Shown piece after piece: positions 35,493 to 44,081 of a stretch of DNA of 64,000 bases; the stretch's first letter is position 1, and every line of letters starts with the position of its first letter. The stretch spans positions 2,852,001-2,916,000 of the forward strand of contig NZ_CP117522.1 in NCBI RefSeq assembly GCF_031679605.1, in the 5' to 3' direction. The notes under the pieces are model-generated. The model worked only from the letters and a program-made list of their open reading frames with translations, made no database searches and was not told where the DNA came from. The position numbers and the translations under genes were made by a program. The DNA comes from Streptomyces luomodiensis (GTDB lineage: Bacteria > Actinomycetota > Actinomycetes > Streptomycetales > Streptomycetaceae).

Positions 35493-36854
35493 TCAGGTAC
35501 GGGCAAGTCGCTTCAGCAGCAGCGCGGATGCCACGGGGCGCGCTCCGGCGCGCGCCACCCCATCGGCCACCTCGCGATCGGTGGACACCACCACCACCGG
35601 CCGGCCCGGCGGCTCCGCCCGCACCAGCTGCCGGATCAACTCGTCGGCCGTCACCCCCGGCTTGCTGAACAGCACCCGCACCCCGCGCGGCGGTGCGAGC
35701 AGCACCGGCGCGGCCAGCTCCGCCCCGTCGAAGACACAGGTCATCTCCGCGCCCGTCTGGGCCGCGAGCACCGCAAGACCGCCCAGCAGCCGCAGCCGCT
35801 GCTTCTCCAACGGCATCGTCGGATAGCCGGTCTTGGTGACGTTGTAGCCGTCCACCACCAGATGCGCCTGCGGCAGCGCGAGCAGCTGGTCCAGCAGCGC
35901 CGGATCCATCTCCGACAGCGCCCGGGTCGCTATGTCCTTCGGCGTCATCTTCCCCGGCTCCACGGCGGCCACCGTGTCCGCCGGGCGCGTCGACGCGGGC
36001 GGCAGGGCCAGTTCCCGCCGCAGCCCCTGCGCCGCGTCCAGCACCGTGTCCAGCAGCAGCCGCAGCCGCATGTCCTCCACGCTGCGCCCCTCGCGCGCCG
36101 CCCGCCGGCTGGCCTCCAGCGCCGACTCCGCCTCCGCGAGCCGGGCCCGCAGCCGCCGCGCCTCGCTGTCCGCGGTCGCCTGACGCGCCGTCGCCTCCGA
36201 CCGCACGGACTCCAGCTCCGCCTCGACCTTGCGCAGCGCGGCCGCGCCCCGCTTCACATCGCTCAGCGCGCTGCGCAGCTTGCGCTGGAGCACGTCGTTC
36301 TCCTTGCGGGCCGCCTCCAGTTCGCCGCGCGCCCGCTCCGTCTCGTGACGGATGGCCGCCTTGGTCTCGGCGAGCTGGTCGCGCAGCCGCTGGAGCTCGC
36401 GTGCCGCCTCCTCACCGGCCCGCTCGGCGGAGGCCCGCTGGGCCTCCTCGCCCGCCGCCTCGACCAGCTTGACCCAGCCCGCCGGGCGCAGCACATACGC
36501 CACCGCCGCGACGTCCACCGGGTCGGCCGCGGCGGGCGGCGAACCGCTCTCGATCGCCTCGGACAGCTCCGGCTGGGCCTCCCGCAGCCGGCTCGCGATC
36601 CGCTGCCGGAAGAGGGGGTCGCTCTCCACCGCGGCGGCCATCGCGTTGCCCGCGAACTTGGCGCGCCGGGTCGGGGTGAAACGGGCGTACTGCCGCAGCT
36701 GGGTGGGCAGCTCGGTGACCGTCAGCCCGCCGAAGGCATCGGCGACCAGCGCCACCACCCGCCGCCGCACCCCCTCCGGCAGGGGGCGGTCCAGCGCCTC
36801 GGTGACGCCCTCGGCATCACCGGCCGCCCCGGGGCCACCGGTCCGCTCCACCAC
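35493..36854 (-). CDS. Coiled-coil protein with C-terminal NYN (PIN-like) ribonuclease domain
   Basis: 453 residues. An N-terminal helical domain (RRRVVALVADAFGG, PTRRAKFAGNAMAAAVESDPLFRQRIA), a coiled coil at about 140-270 rich in Ala/Glu/Arg, and a C-terminal YacP/NYN domain from about residue 315: HLVVDGYNVTKTGYP (first acidic cluster), TCVFDGAE, VVVVSTDREVADG. Bacillus YacP (Rae1) cuts mRNA inside the ribosome; the actinobacterial version with a coiled coil has no settled function. GTG start at 36854; AGGTG upstream is weak. The small zinc-ribbon gene lies 17 bases upstream and is probably co-transcribed. Confidence 0.88.
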   Translation of the reverse strand: MVERTGGPGAAGDAEGVTEALDRPLPEGVRRRVVALVADAFGGLTVTELPTQLRQYARFTPTRRAKFAGNAMAAAVESDPLFRQRIASRLREAQPELSEAIESGSPPAAADPVDVAAVAYVLRPAGWVKLVEAAGEEAQRASAERAGEEAARELQRLRDQLAETKAAIRHETERARGELEAARKENDVLQRKLRSALSDVKRGAAALRKVEAELESVRSEATARQATADSEARRLRARLAEAESALEASRRAAREGRSVEDMRLRLLLDTVLDAAQGLRRELALPPASTRPADTVAAVEPGKMTPKDIATRALSEMDPALLDQLLALPQAHLVVDGYNVTKTGYPTMPLEKQRLRLLGGLAVLAAQTGAEMTCVFDGAELAAPVLLAPPRGVRVLFSKPGVTADELIRQLVRAEPPGRPVVVVSTDREVADGVARAGARPVASALLLKRLART

Positions 36855-36871
36855 CTGTCATCGCTCCGTTC

Positions 36872-37117
36872 TCAGTCGCCGGCGCCGCTGCTCGGACGGT
36901 CCACGAGTTCGATCTGGTCGACCGCGTTGCACCAGCGACAGCGCACTGACTCAATGGTCTCACTGAGCACCTCGCGCTCCTCGACACTGGGTTCCCCGGC
37001 CAGGTCGAGATGCACATACTCCACGGCCCTCGTCGCACGGGTCACATCGAACCGGGTGAGGTTGCCGCACAGCGTGCAACGCCAGCGGGTCTCGGCGGTC
37101 GGCTGGGGAACGGCCAT
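36872..37117 (-). CDS. Small zinc-ribbon-like protein
   Basis: 81 residues. Two CxxC knuckles, WRCTLCGN near residue 14 and VRCRWCNAV near residue 60, could bind one zinc; the region between is acidic (EPSVEEREVLSETIES). It is conserved next to the NYN-domain gene in streptomycetes as far as I recall. ATG at 37117 with GAGGAT upstream. A nucleic-acid-binding or partner role for the NYN ribonuclease is conceivable but unproven. Confidence 0.8.
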   Translation of the reverse strand: MAVPQPTAETRWRCTLCGNLTRFDVTRATRAVEYVHLDLAGEPSVEEREVLSETIESVRCRWCNAVDQIELVDRPSSGAGD

Positions 37118-37270
37118 GATTGCGGATCCTCGCTTCTCGGCTGTCGGCGGCGTCCTGTAACCCTACGGCCTGAGCCCTGGCCCGTGCCCGGCCCGTACCG
37201 CCGCCGCGTCCCGGCGGGAGCGCGGCGAGGCGCTCTGTGGAGGTTGTGCCCGGTACGCCATGATCTGACC

Positions 37271-37981
37271 ATGATCGAGACGTCGGCGGGGCCCGGCCGT
37301 CCCTGGGTGACGTACGGCCTGATCGTCAGCTGCTGCCTGCTCTTCGTCCTCGGACCGGCCTCGGGGCTCAATCCCGGCTATGGCTCGGGCGGGGAGCTGG
37401 TGGCGGCCCAGTCCGCGTACTTCGAGCGCTGGGGGGTGGTGCCCAGCGCCCTGTGGGGCGGCGCCCCCGATGCGCCGCTCGCCCCGCTGACCGCGCTGTT
37501 CGTGCACGGCAACTGGCTGCATCTGCTCGGCAACATGCTGTTTCTGTACGTCTTCGGCGCGATGACCGAGGAGCGCATGGGCCGGTTCCAGTTCGCCGTC
37601 TTCTACGTCGCCACCGGCTATCTGGCGCTGCTCGGCTACGCCGCCGCGCACCCCGACTCCACCCAGAGCCTGGTGGGCGCCTCCGGGGCCATCTCCGGGG
37701 TGCTCGGCGCCTTTCTGTGGCTGTTTCCCCGGGCCCGGGTGACCAGCCTCTTCCCGTTTCTGTTCTTTCTCCCGCTGCGCTTCCCGGCCTGGGCGGTGCT
37801 GATCTTCTGGGTGGCCCTCCAGTGGCTGGCCGCCCGCGAGGCCGACGACCGTCCCGGGGTCGCCTATCTCGCCCATCTCGTGGGCTTCACACTCGGCTTT
37901 CTCTTCGCGTGGGCCCGGTTCGGGGGGACGCGTAGAGTGGGCGGCGCAGCCAGGTCCAGCGAGGGAGAAAGCCAGCCGTGA
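37271..37981 (+). CDS. Rhomboid-family intramembrane serine protease
   Basis: 236 residues, six or so transmembrane helices. Motifs: HGNWLHLLGNMLFLYVFG in the second helix, the catalytic Ser in VGASGAISGVLGAF (GASG), and the catalytic His in YLAHLVGFTLGFLFAW. EERMG follows the first motif as in many rhomboids. It cleaves membrane proteins within the bilayer; no substrate is evident. The start ATG at 37271 lacks a strong Shine-Dalgarno site. The last four bases (GTGA) overlap the start of the RAM-domain gene, so translation is coupled. Confidence 0.92.
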   Translation: MIETSAGPGRPWVTYGLIVSCCLLFVLGPASGLNPGYGSGGELVAAQSAYFERWGVVPSALWGGAPDAPLAPLTALFVHGNWLHLLGNMLFLYVFGAMTEERMGRFQFAVFYVATGYLALLGYAAAHPDSTQSLVGASGAISGVLGAFLWLFPRARVTSLFPFLFFLPLRFPAWAVLIFWVALQWLAAREADDRPGVAYLAHLVGFTLGFLFAWARFGGTRRVGGAARSSEGESQP

Positions 37982-38259
37982 TCACTTCGATCGTGCTCAT
38001 CAAGACCAGTGTGGACCGGATCCCGGAGATCGCCGAGAAGATCGCCGCGCTGGACGGTGTGAGCGAGGTCTACTCGGTCACCGGTGCGCACGATCTGATC
38101 GCGATGGTGCGGGTGGCCCGCCACGACGACCTCGCGGACATCATCCCGGGCCAGATCAGCAAGGTGCCGGGGGTGGCCTCCACGGAGACGCACATCGCCT
38201 TCCGGACCTACTCCCAGCACGACCTGGAGGCCGCGTTCGCCATCGGCCTGGACAGCTAG
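37978..38259 (+). CDS. Stand-alone Lrp/AsnC ligand-binding (RAM) domain protein
   Basis: 93 residues: the whole protein is the beta-alpha-beta-beta-alpha-beta RAM/AsnC ligand domain (TSIVLIKTSVDRIPEIAEKI, VSEVYSVTGAHDLIAMVRV, STETHIAFRTYS) without any HTH. Such proteins bind amino acids and can form octamers or pair with full Lrp regulators. GTG start overlaps the rhomboid stop (GTGA). The pairing of a rhomboid with a RAM protein has no known explanation. Confidence 0.93.
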   Translation: MITSIVLIKTSVDRIPEIAEKIAALDGVSEVYSVTGAHDLIAMVRVARHDDLADIIPGQISKVPGVASTETHIAFRTYSQHDLEAAFAIGLDS

Positions 38260-38290
38260 GCCCGGTCCGGACAGGCCCCGGTCCGGGCCT
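38258..38290. terminator. Bidirectional terminator after the RAM-domain gene
   Basis: AGGCCCGG and CCGGGCCT form an 8-bp stem around a 17-base loop that can pair further internally; it lies between the convergent RAM-domain and aminotransferase genes. Confidence 0.55.
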
Positions 38291-38312
38291 CCCCCGGCGC
38301 CCGCCCAGGGGC

Positions 38313-39710
38313 TCAGCCGCGGTCCGGGACGCAGCGGCCGTCCTCGGTGCGGTAGCTCCACCGGGCACCGTCGCGTACGAGCTCGGCCACGGCGCGGACG
38401 AACCGCTCCACATGTTCGTCCGGGGTGCCCGCCCCGAAGCTGACCCGGATCGCGTTCAGCGCACGCTCCCCCGGCGCGGCCTCGGGCGCACCGCATTCCC
38501 CCGGCTCGTCGGGCTCGCTGTCCAACAGGGTGCGGACCAGCGGATGCGCGCAGAAGAGCCCGTCGCGCACGCCGATGCCGTACTCCGCGGAGAGCGCCGC
38601 CGCGAAGTGGGAGCTGTTCCAGCCCTCCACCACGAACGAGAGCACACCGACCCGGGGGGCGTCGTCGCCGAACAGCGACAGCACCCGCACCTCGGGCACC
38701 TCGGCCAGCCCCGCCCGCACCGTGGCGATCAGCTGCCGCTCACGGGCCACCAGGCCCTCGAAACCGGCCTCGGTCAGCGCCTTGCACGCGGAGGCGATCG
38801 CGTAGACGCCGATGACGTTCGGCGAGCCCGCCTCGTGCCGGGCGGCCGTGGTGTGCCACTCGACGTCGATCCCGCCGTCGTCCCGGCGCGCCACCTTACG
38901 GCTGGCGCCACCGCCCGCCAGATACGGCTGGGCCTCCCGCAGCCAGTCGGCCCGCCCGGCCAGCACACCGGCCCCGAAGGGCGCGTACAGCTTGTGCCCG
39001 GAGAAGGCCACCCAGTCCACGTCCGCCGCCGCGATGTCCACCGGGTGGTGCGGGGCCAGCTGCGCGGCGTCCAGCACGATACGGGCGCCGTGGGCGTGCG
39101 CCGCGGCGGCCAGCTCCCGTACCGGCCACAGCTCACCGGTCACATTGGACGCGCCGGTCACGCAGACCAGCGCCGGGCCCTCGGCCCGCCCCGCGAGCGC
39201 CGTCTCCAGCGTCTCCACCGCCTGCCGCGGGGAGCGCGGGGCGCTGAGGTAGTGGACGGCGATGTCCGCCCGCTGCCGCCAGGGCAGCAGCGAGGCGTGG
39301 TGTTCGGTCTCGAAGACGAAGACCTGGGTGCCGCGCGGCGCCACGGCGGCCAGGAGGTTGAGCGAATCGGTGGTGGAGCGGGTGAAGACGACCTGGTCGT
39401 CCGCGCGGCAGCCGAGGAAGGCGGCGACGTCCTTACGGCTGTTCTCGAAGAGGTCGGTGGACAGCTGCGAGAGGTAGCCCGCCCCGCGGTGCACGCTGCC
39501 GTAGTAGGGCGCGTAGGCGGCGATGTCGTCCCAGACCCGCCGCAGGGCGGGCGCGCTGGCGGCGTAGTCGAGCGCCGCGTAGGTCACCTCGCCGCCGGTG
39601 ACCAGGGGCACCAGGACATCGCTGCCGAGCACGGGCAGCGGCTCACAGGCGGCGGAGGAGGAAGTGGCGGAGGAGTCGGCGGAGGCGAGGGCAGAAGGGC
39701 GCACGGACAT
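38313..39710 (-). CDS. Class V aminotransferase (cysteine-desulfurase-like) under SAM-IV control
   Basis: 465 residues. PLP fold type I, class V: VVFTRSTTDSLNLL, ETEHHASLLPW, LVCVTGASNVTGELWP, IVLDAAQLAPHHPVD (Asp) and the Schiff-base Lys240 in VAFSGHKLYAPFGAGVL. The HYLSAP and GSPNVIGVYAIA regions match the NifS/SufS/isopenicillin-epimerase branch; a Cys in DGLFCAHPLV occupies the region of the desulfurase Cys but in a different loop context, so true desulfurase activity is unsure. A SAM-IV riboswitch and terminator precede it, so it is probably an S-amino-acid enzyme. ATG at 39710 with GGGAGA upstream. The first about 30 residues are a Ser/Ala-rich variable leader. Confidence 0.88.
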   Translation of the reverse strand: MSVRPSALASADSSATSSSAACEPLPVLGSDVLVPLVTGGEVTYAALDYAASAPALRRVWDDIAAYAPYYGSVHRGAGYLSQLSTDLFENSRKDVAAFLGCRADDQVVFTRSTTDSLNLLAAVAPRGTQVFVFETEHHASLLPWRQRADIAVHYLSAPRSPRQAVETLETALAGRAEGPALVCVTGASNVTGELWPVRELAAAAHAHGARIVLDAAQLAPHHPVDIAAADVDWVAFSGHKLYAPFGAGVLAGRADWLREAQPYLAGGGASRKVARRDDGGIDVEWHTTAARHEAGSPNVIGVYAIASACKALTEAGFEGLVARERQLIATVRAGLAEVPEVRVLSLFGDDAPRVGVLSFVVEGWNSSHFAAALSAEYGIGVRDGLFCAHPLVRTLLDSEPDEPGECGAPEAAPGERALNAIRVSFGAGTPDEHVERFVRAVAELVRDGARWSYRTEDGRCVPDRG

Positions 39711-39831
39711 GACGAGGTCTCCCGGAAGGGTCGAAGGCGTGCCGCGCCACGGGAGCGGCGGCGGTGAACCTGCCGTCGGGGCGCGGAAAGGTCGCTCGAC
39801 GCACGGCACCACCGCGCGGAGCGGACAATAG

Positions 39832-39851
39832 AAAAACGGGCCGCTCGGCCC
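39832..39851 (-). terminator. Intrinsic terminator of the SAM-IV expression platform
   Basis: On the minus strand GGGCCG-AG-CGGCCC is followed at once by UUUUU (39836-39832), a rare full U-run for this genome. It lies 60 bases after the aptamer and 122 bases before the aminotransferase start codon. Confidence 0.9.
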
Positions 39852-39893
39852 TAGCGCATTCGCTGCATCACGGAAGAGCTCCCTCGACCACCA

Positions 39894-40029
39894 GGACCCC
39901 TAGTGTGAGGGGTCCGCGCTTGCCACCGGCCTTGTTGCCAGGCGGCCTGGTCATCACCCGGGGCACCCCGCCACGGACGGAGGGTTGCCGGACAGCGGGC
40001 CGGGGCCGTAGTCGCTGTCGCTCGTGACC
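39894..40029 (-). promoter_or_regulatory. SAM-IV riboswitch
   Basis: The minus strand from 40029 to 39911 matches the SAM-IV class almost word for word in its conserved parts: GGTCACGAG at the 5' end, a GACAGCG/CGCTGTC stem, CCGGCAACCCTCC, GGCGGGGTGCCCCGGG, TGATGACCAGG closing P1, and GGCAAGCGCGGACC at the 3' end (pseudoknot). Directly after it GGACCCC-N8-GGGGTCC (39915-39894) forms a hairpin whose first strand overlaps the aptamer 3' end, a likely switching element before the terminator. SAM binding should stop transcription of the aminotransferase gene. Confidence 0.94.
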
Positions 40030-40056
40030 TGGGCAGGAGTATGCCATGCCGAACGC

Positions 40057-40101
40057 CGACGCCCATGTTCTGTCCGCATCCCGGACAGAACATGGGCGTC
40101 G
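40057..40101. promoter_or_regulatory. 20-bp perfect inverted repeat between trpD and the SAM-IV leader
   Basis: Arms 40057-40076 and 40082-40101 are perfectly complementary with a CATCC loop; the inner part is TTCTGTCCG-N5-CGGACAGAA (40068-40090). A third partial copy (ACAGAACACGGGCG) follows at 40104-40119. The repeat can end trpD transcription 43 bases past its stop, and it also covers the -35 region expected for the riboswitch transcript, whose -10 could be CATACT at 40043-40038. Confidence 0.8.
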
Positions 40102-40143
40102 TCAACAGAACACGGGCGGCGTAAGGGGGCCGCCGGGGTCCGC

Positions 40144-41217
40144 TCAGGCGTTGGTGGCCCGCACCCACCGCTCCAGGGCGTCGCGCGCCGCCCCCGAGTC
40201 GATCGACTCGGCGGCTTGCTCGACCCCCGCCGCGATCCGCTCCGTCAGGGGCTTGTCCCCCGGCTCCGGTTCGAGCGCCACGAGCGCCGCCGCCGAGTTC
40301 AGCAGCACCGCGTCCCGGACCGGGCCCCGCTCGCCCGCCAGCAGCCGGCGGGCCACATCCGCGTTGTACGAGGCGTCGGCACCGCGCAGGGCCTCCACGG
40401 GAGCCAGCCCGATGCCCACGTGCCGGGGGTCGAAGGTCTCCTGGCGCACGGCGCCGTTCCGGACCTCCCACACCTGGGAGGTCGAGGTCACGGTCAGCTC
40501 GTCCAGTCCGTCGTCGCCCCGGACGACCAGCGCGGAGGAGCCGCGCTCGGCCAGCACCCCGGCCATGATGGGCGCCATCCGGGCATCGGCCACCCCGGTC
40601 GCCTGGGATGTGACCCGTGCCGGGTTGGTCAGCGGGCCGAGGAAGTTGAACGGGGTGGCGACGCCGAGCTCGCGGCGGGCCGCCGCGACATGCCGCAGCG
40701 ACGGGTGGAACTTCACCGCGAAGCAGAAGGTGATGCCCGCCTCCTCCGCGATCTCGACCACCCGCTCCGGGCTGATGTCCAGATTGACGCCGAGCTTCTC
40801 CAGGACGTCGGAGGCACCGCTGGCGGAGGACGCGGCGCGGTTGCCGTGCTTGACCACCCGTGCGCCGGTGCCGGCCACGACCAGCGCGGACATGGTCGAG
40901 ATATTGACGGTCTTGGCGCGGTCGCCACCGGTGCCGACGATGTCCACGGTCGCCCCGGGCACCTCGATCACCTTGGCGTGCTCGTACATGGCCCGCACCA
41001 GACCGGTCATCTCGGAGACCGTCTCGCCCTTCGCCCGCAGCGCGACCGCGAAACCGGCGATCTGGACGTCGGTCGCCTCGCCCCGCATGATCTGGTCCAT
41101 GGCCCAGGCGGTGTCGTCCGCGCCGAGGTCCTGGCCGGCCAGCAGCGAACTCAGTACGTCCGGCCAGGTGCGGGCCGTCGCGGTGCTGTCGCCTCCGGCG
41201 GGGGTCACAACGTCCAT
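40144..41217 (-). CDS. trpD: Anthranilate phosphoribosyltransferase
   Basis: 357 residues. Motifs: [24 protein letters not shown] (PRPP site), [24 protein letters not shown] (anthranilate/PRPP), and [11 protein letters not shown]. It transfers anthranilate to PRPP, step two of tryptophan synthesis. It stands alone next to the bc complex genes, apart from the other trp genes, as in mycobacteria (Rv2192c). The first about 15 residues are extra. The ATG at 41217 has GGAG at a usable distance. No trp leader is visible here. Confidence 0.96.
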   Translation of the reverse strand: MDVVTPAGGDSTATARTWPDVLSSLLAGQDLGADDTAWAMDQIMRGEATDVQIAGFAVALRAKGETVSEMTGLVRAMYEHAKVIEVPGATVDIVGTGGDRAKTVNISTMSALVVAGTGARVVKHGNRAASSASGASDVLEKLGVNLDISPERVVEIAEEAGITFCFAVKFHPSLRHVAAARRELGVATPFNFLGPLTNPARVTSQATGVADARMAPIMAGVLAERGSSALVVRGDDGLDELTVTSTSQVWEVRNGAVRQETFDPRHVGIGLAPVEALRGADASYNADVARRLLAGERGPVRDAVLLNSAAALVALEPEPGDKPLTERIAAGVEQAAESIDSGAARDALERWVRATNA

Positions 41218-41299
41218 GGTCCGCTCCTGGATCCGTGGGGGTGGGCAGGGAAAAGGGGTCCGCGACGTCAGCGGCCCGCCGCAAGCCTATCGGCAGTAC

Positions 41300-41347
41300 G
41301 ACCGGGGCCCCGGTCCGGACCGTGCGGTCCGGGCCGGGGCCCTGGTC
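41300..41347. terminator. Long terminator hairpin after the qcr operon
   Basis: Two 22-base arms (41300-41321 and 41326-41347; start GACCGGGGCCCCGG, end GGGGCCCTGGTC) pair around GTGC with only two non-Watson-Crick positions. It lies 45 bases after the qcrB stop on the minus strand and separates the operon from trpD. Confidence 0.85.
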
Positions 41348-41391
41348 TGTGGCGTCGCTACAAGTGGAGAAACCGGTGGGTGGGAGAGAGA

Positions 41392-43029
41392 TCAGTGGTG
41401 GCCGTGGCCGCTGGTGATCTCGTGGTACTCCTCGCGGGTCGGCTTCGGAATGATGTTGTCCCCGCCGTAGTAGCCCTTGGAGAGCTTGGAACGGAGCTTC
41501 TGGGAACGCTTTATCTTCCGCTTGACCCCGTTCTCGTCGACCTCGGGGCCGATCTCATAGGGCTCGGGCTGCTCGTGCTGGGTCAGCGCGAACAGCTGGT
41601 CCTGCGAGAGCGGCTCGTGGACCTCGATGAACTCACCGTGCGGCAGCCGCTTGATGATGCCGGTCTCACGGCCGTGCAGCACCTTGTCGCGGTCGCGCCG
41701 CTGGAGGCCGAGGCAGATCCGCTTGGTCGCGATGAACGCCAGGACCGGGCCGACGAAGAAGCCGATCCGCACGAACCACGTGATCGAGTTGATCGACAGG
41801 TGGAAGTGGGTGGCCCACAGGTCGTTACCGCCACCGATCAGCATCACGAAGTACGCGGTCAGCCATGCGACACCGAAGGCCGTACGGGTCGGGGCGTTGC
41901 GCGGGCGGTCCAGGATGTGGTGCTCGCGCTTGTCACCGGTGATCCAGGACTCGACGAACGGGTAGAGCCCGATCGCGAAGAGGACCAGCGGGAAGAGCAC
42001 GATCGGGATGAACACGCCCAGGACGAGCGTGTGACCCCAGGCGGTGATCTCCCAGCCGGGCATCACACGGACCAGACCCTCGGCGAAGCCCATGTACCAG
42101 TCGGGCTGGGCGCCGGTGGACACCTGGTCGGGCCGGTAGGGACCGATGGTCCAGACCGGGTTGATGGTCGCGATCGCGGAGACGACCGCGATCACACCGA
42201 AGACCAGGAAGAAGAAGCCGCCCGCCTTGGCCATGTAGACCGGCAGCAGGGGCATGCCCACGACGTTCTTCTCGGTCTTTCCGGCCCCGGGGTACTGCGT
42301 GTGCTTGTGGTAGAAGACCAGGATCAGGTGCGCCACCAGCAGGCCGAGCATGATGCCCGGCAGCAGCAGGACGTGGACCGGGTAGAGCCTCGGGATGAGG
42401 TCCATCCCCGGGAACTCGCCGCCGAAGACGAACATCGAGATGTAGGTGCCGACCACCGGGATCGACAGGAAGACACCCTCGATGAACCGCAGACCGGTGC
42501 CGGAGAGCAGGTCGTCGGGGAGCGAGTAGCCGGTGAAGCCGGTCAGCATGCCGAGGAAGAACAGCAGGAAGCCGAACAGCCAGTTGATCTCACGCGGCTT
42601 GCGGAACGCACCGGTGAAGAACACGCGCATCATGTGCGTGAACATGCCGCAGAGGAAGACCAGCGCGGCCCAGTGGTGGATCTGCCGGATCAGCAGACCG
42701 CCGCGCACCTCGAAGCTGATGTCGAGCGTCGAGGCGAACGCCTCGGACATCTTGACACCCTGCATCGGGACGTACGGCCCGTGGTACGTGACCTCTTCCA
42801 TGCTGGGGTGGAAGAACAGCGTCAGATACACACCCGTGAGGATGATGATGATGAAGCTGTAGAGGCAGACCTCGCCCAGCATGAAGGACCAGTGGTCCGG
42901 GAAGATCTTGCGCATGTTGGCCTTGGCCAGGCTGTAGATGCCCAGCCGGCCATCGGCCCAGTCGGCGACGCGCTCGCCCGCGGGCGCTTTGCCGCGGCGC
43001 TGCGCGCCGCTGTCGCTTGCAGTGCTCAT
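41392..43029 (-). CDS. qcrB: Cytochrome bc1-type complex, cytochrome b subunit
   Basis: 545 residues, longer than mitochondrial cytochrome b because of a C-terminal soluble extension typical of actinobacteria. Nine or so transmembrane helices. Heme-ligand His pairs: RQIHHWAALVF/FTHMMRVF and YPVHVLLLPG/VAHLILVFYHKH; the quinol-site motif PDW(Y) occurs in TGAQPDWYMGF. It oxidises menaquinol in the bcc-aa3 supercomplex. Its ATG overlaps the qcrA stop (ATGA). Last gene of the ctaE-qcrC-qcrA-qcrB operon. Confidence 0.97.
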   Translation of the reverse strand: MSTASDSGAQRRGKAPAGERVADWADGRLGIYSLAKANMRKIFPDHWSFMLGEVCLYSFIIIILTGVYLTLFFHPSMEEVTYHGPYVPMQGVKMSEAFASTLDISFEVRGGLLIRQIHHWAALVFLCGMFTHMMRVFFTGAFRKPREINWLFGFLLFFLGMLTGFTGYSLPDDLLSGTGLRFIEGVFLSIPVVGTYISMFVFGGEFPGMDLIPRLYPVHVLLLPGIMLGLLVAHLILVFYHKHTQYPGAGKTEKNVVGMPLLPVYMAKAGGFFFLVFGVIAVVSAIATINPVWTIGPYRPDQVSTGAQPDWYMGFAEGLVRVMPGWEITAWGHTLVLGVFIPIVLFPLVLFAIGLYPFVESWITGDKREHHILDRPRNAPTRTAFGVAWLTAYFVMLIGGGNDLWATHFHLSINSITWFVRIGFFVGPVLAFIATKRICLGLQRRDRDKVLHGRETGIIKRLPHGEFIEVHEPLSQDQLFALTQHEQPEPYEIGPEVDENGVKRKIKRSQKLRSKLSKGYYGGDNIIPKPTREEYHEITSGHGHH

Positions 43030-44081
43030 CCGCGCTCCCAGTAAGCAGGACCGACGGGCTCCGAGAAGTCGCCCATGGCTTCGAGGTACCCCTGGTCGTT
43101 GGCCCTGATCCGCAGCTGCGGCAGCGCGTGACCGGCCGGACCGAAGATCACTCGGCCACCGTCGGAGAGGTCGAAGGTCGACTGGTGGCAGGGGCACAGG
43201 ACGTGGTGCGTCTGCTGCTCATAGAGGTTGATCGGGCAGCCGACGTGGGTGCAGATCTTGGAGAACGCCACGATGCCCTCGTGCGACCAGTCCAGCTCGC
43301 GCTTGTCCTTGATGTTCTCCGGCTGGAGCCGGACCAGCATCAGGGCGGCCTTGGCGATCTCGGTCTGGAAGTCGTGGTCCTCCTCGCTCATGCCCTCGGG
43401 CATGGCGAAGGTGAGCGAACCGACGGCGATGTCCTCGGGGCGCAGCGGCTGCATGGTGTTGTAGTTCATCAGCCGCTTGCCCTTGGCCCACTTGGTGTGC
43501 CGCAGCTTGGTGCCCGGCATCGGACCGAGGTCGCGCAGCAGCACGACACCGGAGAGCGGCACCAGCGCGAGCGCGCCGAAGAGGGTGTTGCGGGCGAGCT
43601 TGCGCCGGCCGAAGCCGGACTCCTTCGCACCCTGGCGGAAGTCCTCGAGGACCTTCGACTTCACCTCGGGGCTGGCCTCGATGGCGTGCCGCTCGTCGGC
43701 GATCTCCTCGTCGGACATCAGGGTGCGGGCCCAGTGGACCGCGCCCGCGCCGATGCCGAACAGCGCGATGCCGAGCGTCACCCCGAGCGCGAAGTTGAGC
43801 GCGCTGATGTGCCCGATCGGGAAGACGTAGATGTACTTGTCGACCGGGATCGCCACGTACGCGGCGATGAAGGCGATCGTGGCCAGCATCGAGACCGTGA
43901 AGAGCAGGGCGACGGTGCGCTCGGAGCGCTGCGCGGCCCGCTCGTCGATGTCCTGCTTACGGTGCTCGTGCGGCGGCAGCCCCGGGTCGGCGAAGGGGTC
44001 GTCGGCCGGCCTTACGGCGCTGGCGGCCCCCCGCCCTTCCGGCAGCTTGTCTTCTGCTTCTGAAATCTCGTGGCTACTCAT
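43026..44081 (-). CDS. qcrA: Rieske iron-sulfur subunit of the bcc complex
   Basis: 351 residues. Three transmembrane helices in the N-terminal half (about 58-120 and 165-185), then the Rieske domain with both cluster motifs: CTHVGC (Cys, His) and CPCHQS (Cys, His), binding the [2Fe-2S] cluster. The long N-terminal cytoplasmic part is actinobacterial. Both ends overlap the neighbouring genes by four bases (ATGA), so qcrC-qcrA-qcrB are tightly coupled. Confidence 0.97.
   Translation of the reverse strand: MSSHEISEAEDKLPEGRGAASAVRPADDPFADPGLPPHEHRKQDIDERAAQRSERTVALLFTVSMLATIAFIAAYVAIPVDKYIYVFPIGHISALNFALGVTLGIALFGIGAGAVHWARTLMSDEEIADERHAIEASPEVKSKVLEDFRQGAKESGFGRRKLARNTLFGALALVPLSGVVLLRDLGPMPGTKLRHTKWAKGKRLMNYNTMQPLRPEDIAVGSLTFAMPEGMSEEDHDFQTEIAKAALMLVRLQPENIKDKRELDWSHEGIVAFSKICTHVGCPINLYEQQTHHVLCPCHQSTFDLSDGGRVIFGPAGHALPQLRIRANDQGYLEAMGDFSEPVGPAYWERG

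Noticed and set aside
39711..40143. Small ORF starting MPNADAHVLSASRTEHGRRQ on the plus strand near 40046
   Set aside because: It is the translation of the 20-bp palindrome and continues antisense through trpD.
40024..43044. 1006-codon open frame on the plus strand over trpD and qcrB
   Set aside because: Antisense to trpD and qcrB; His/Gln/Arg-rich composition of a shadow frame.
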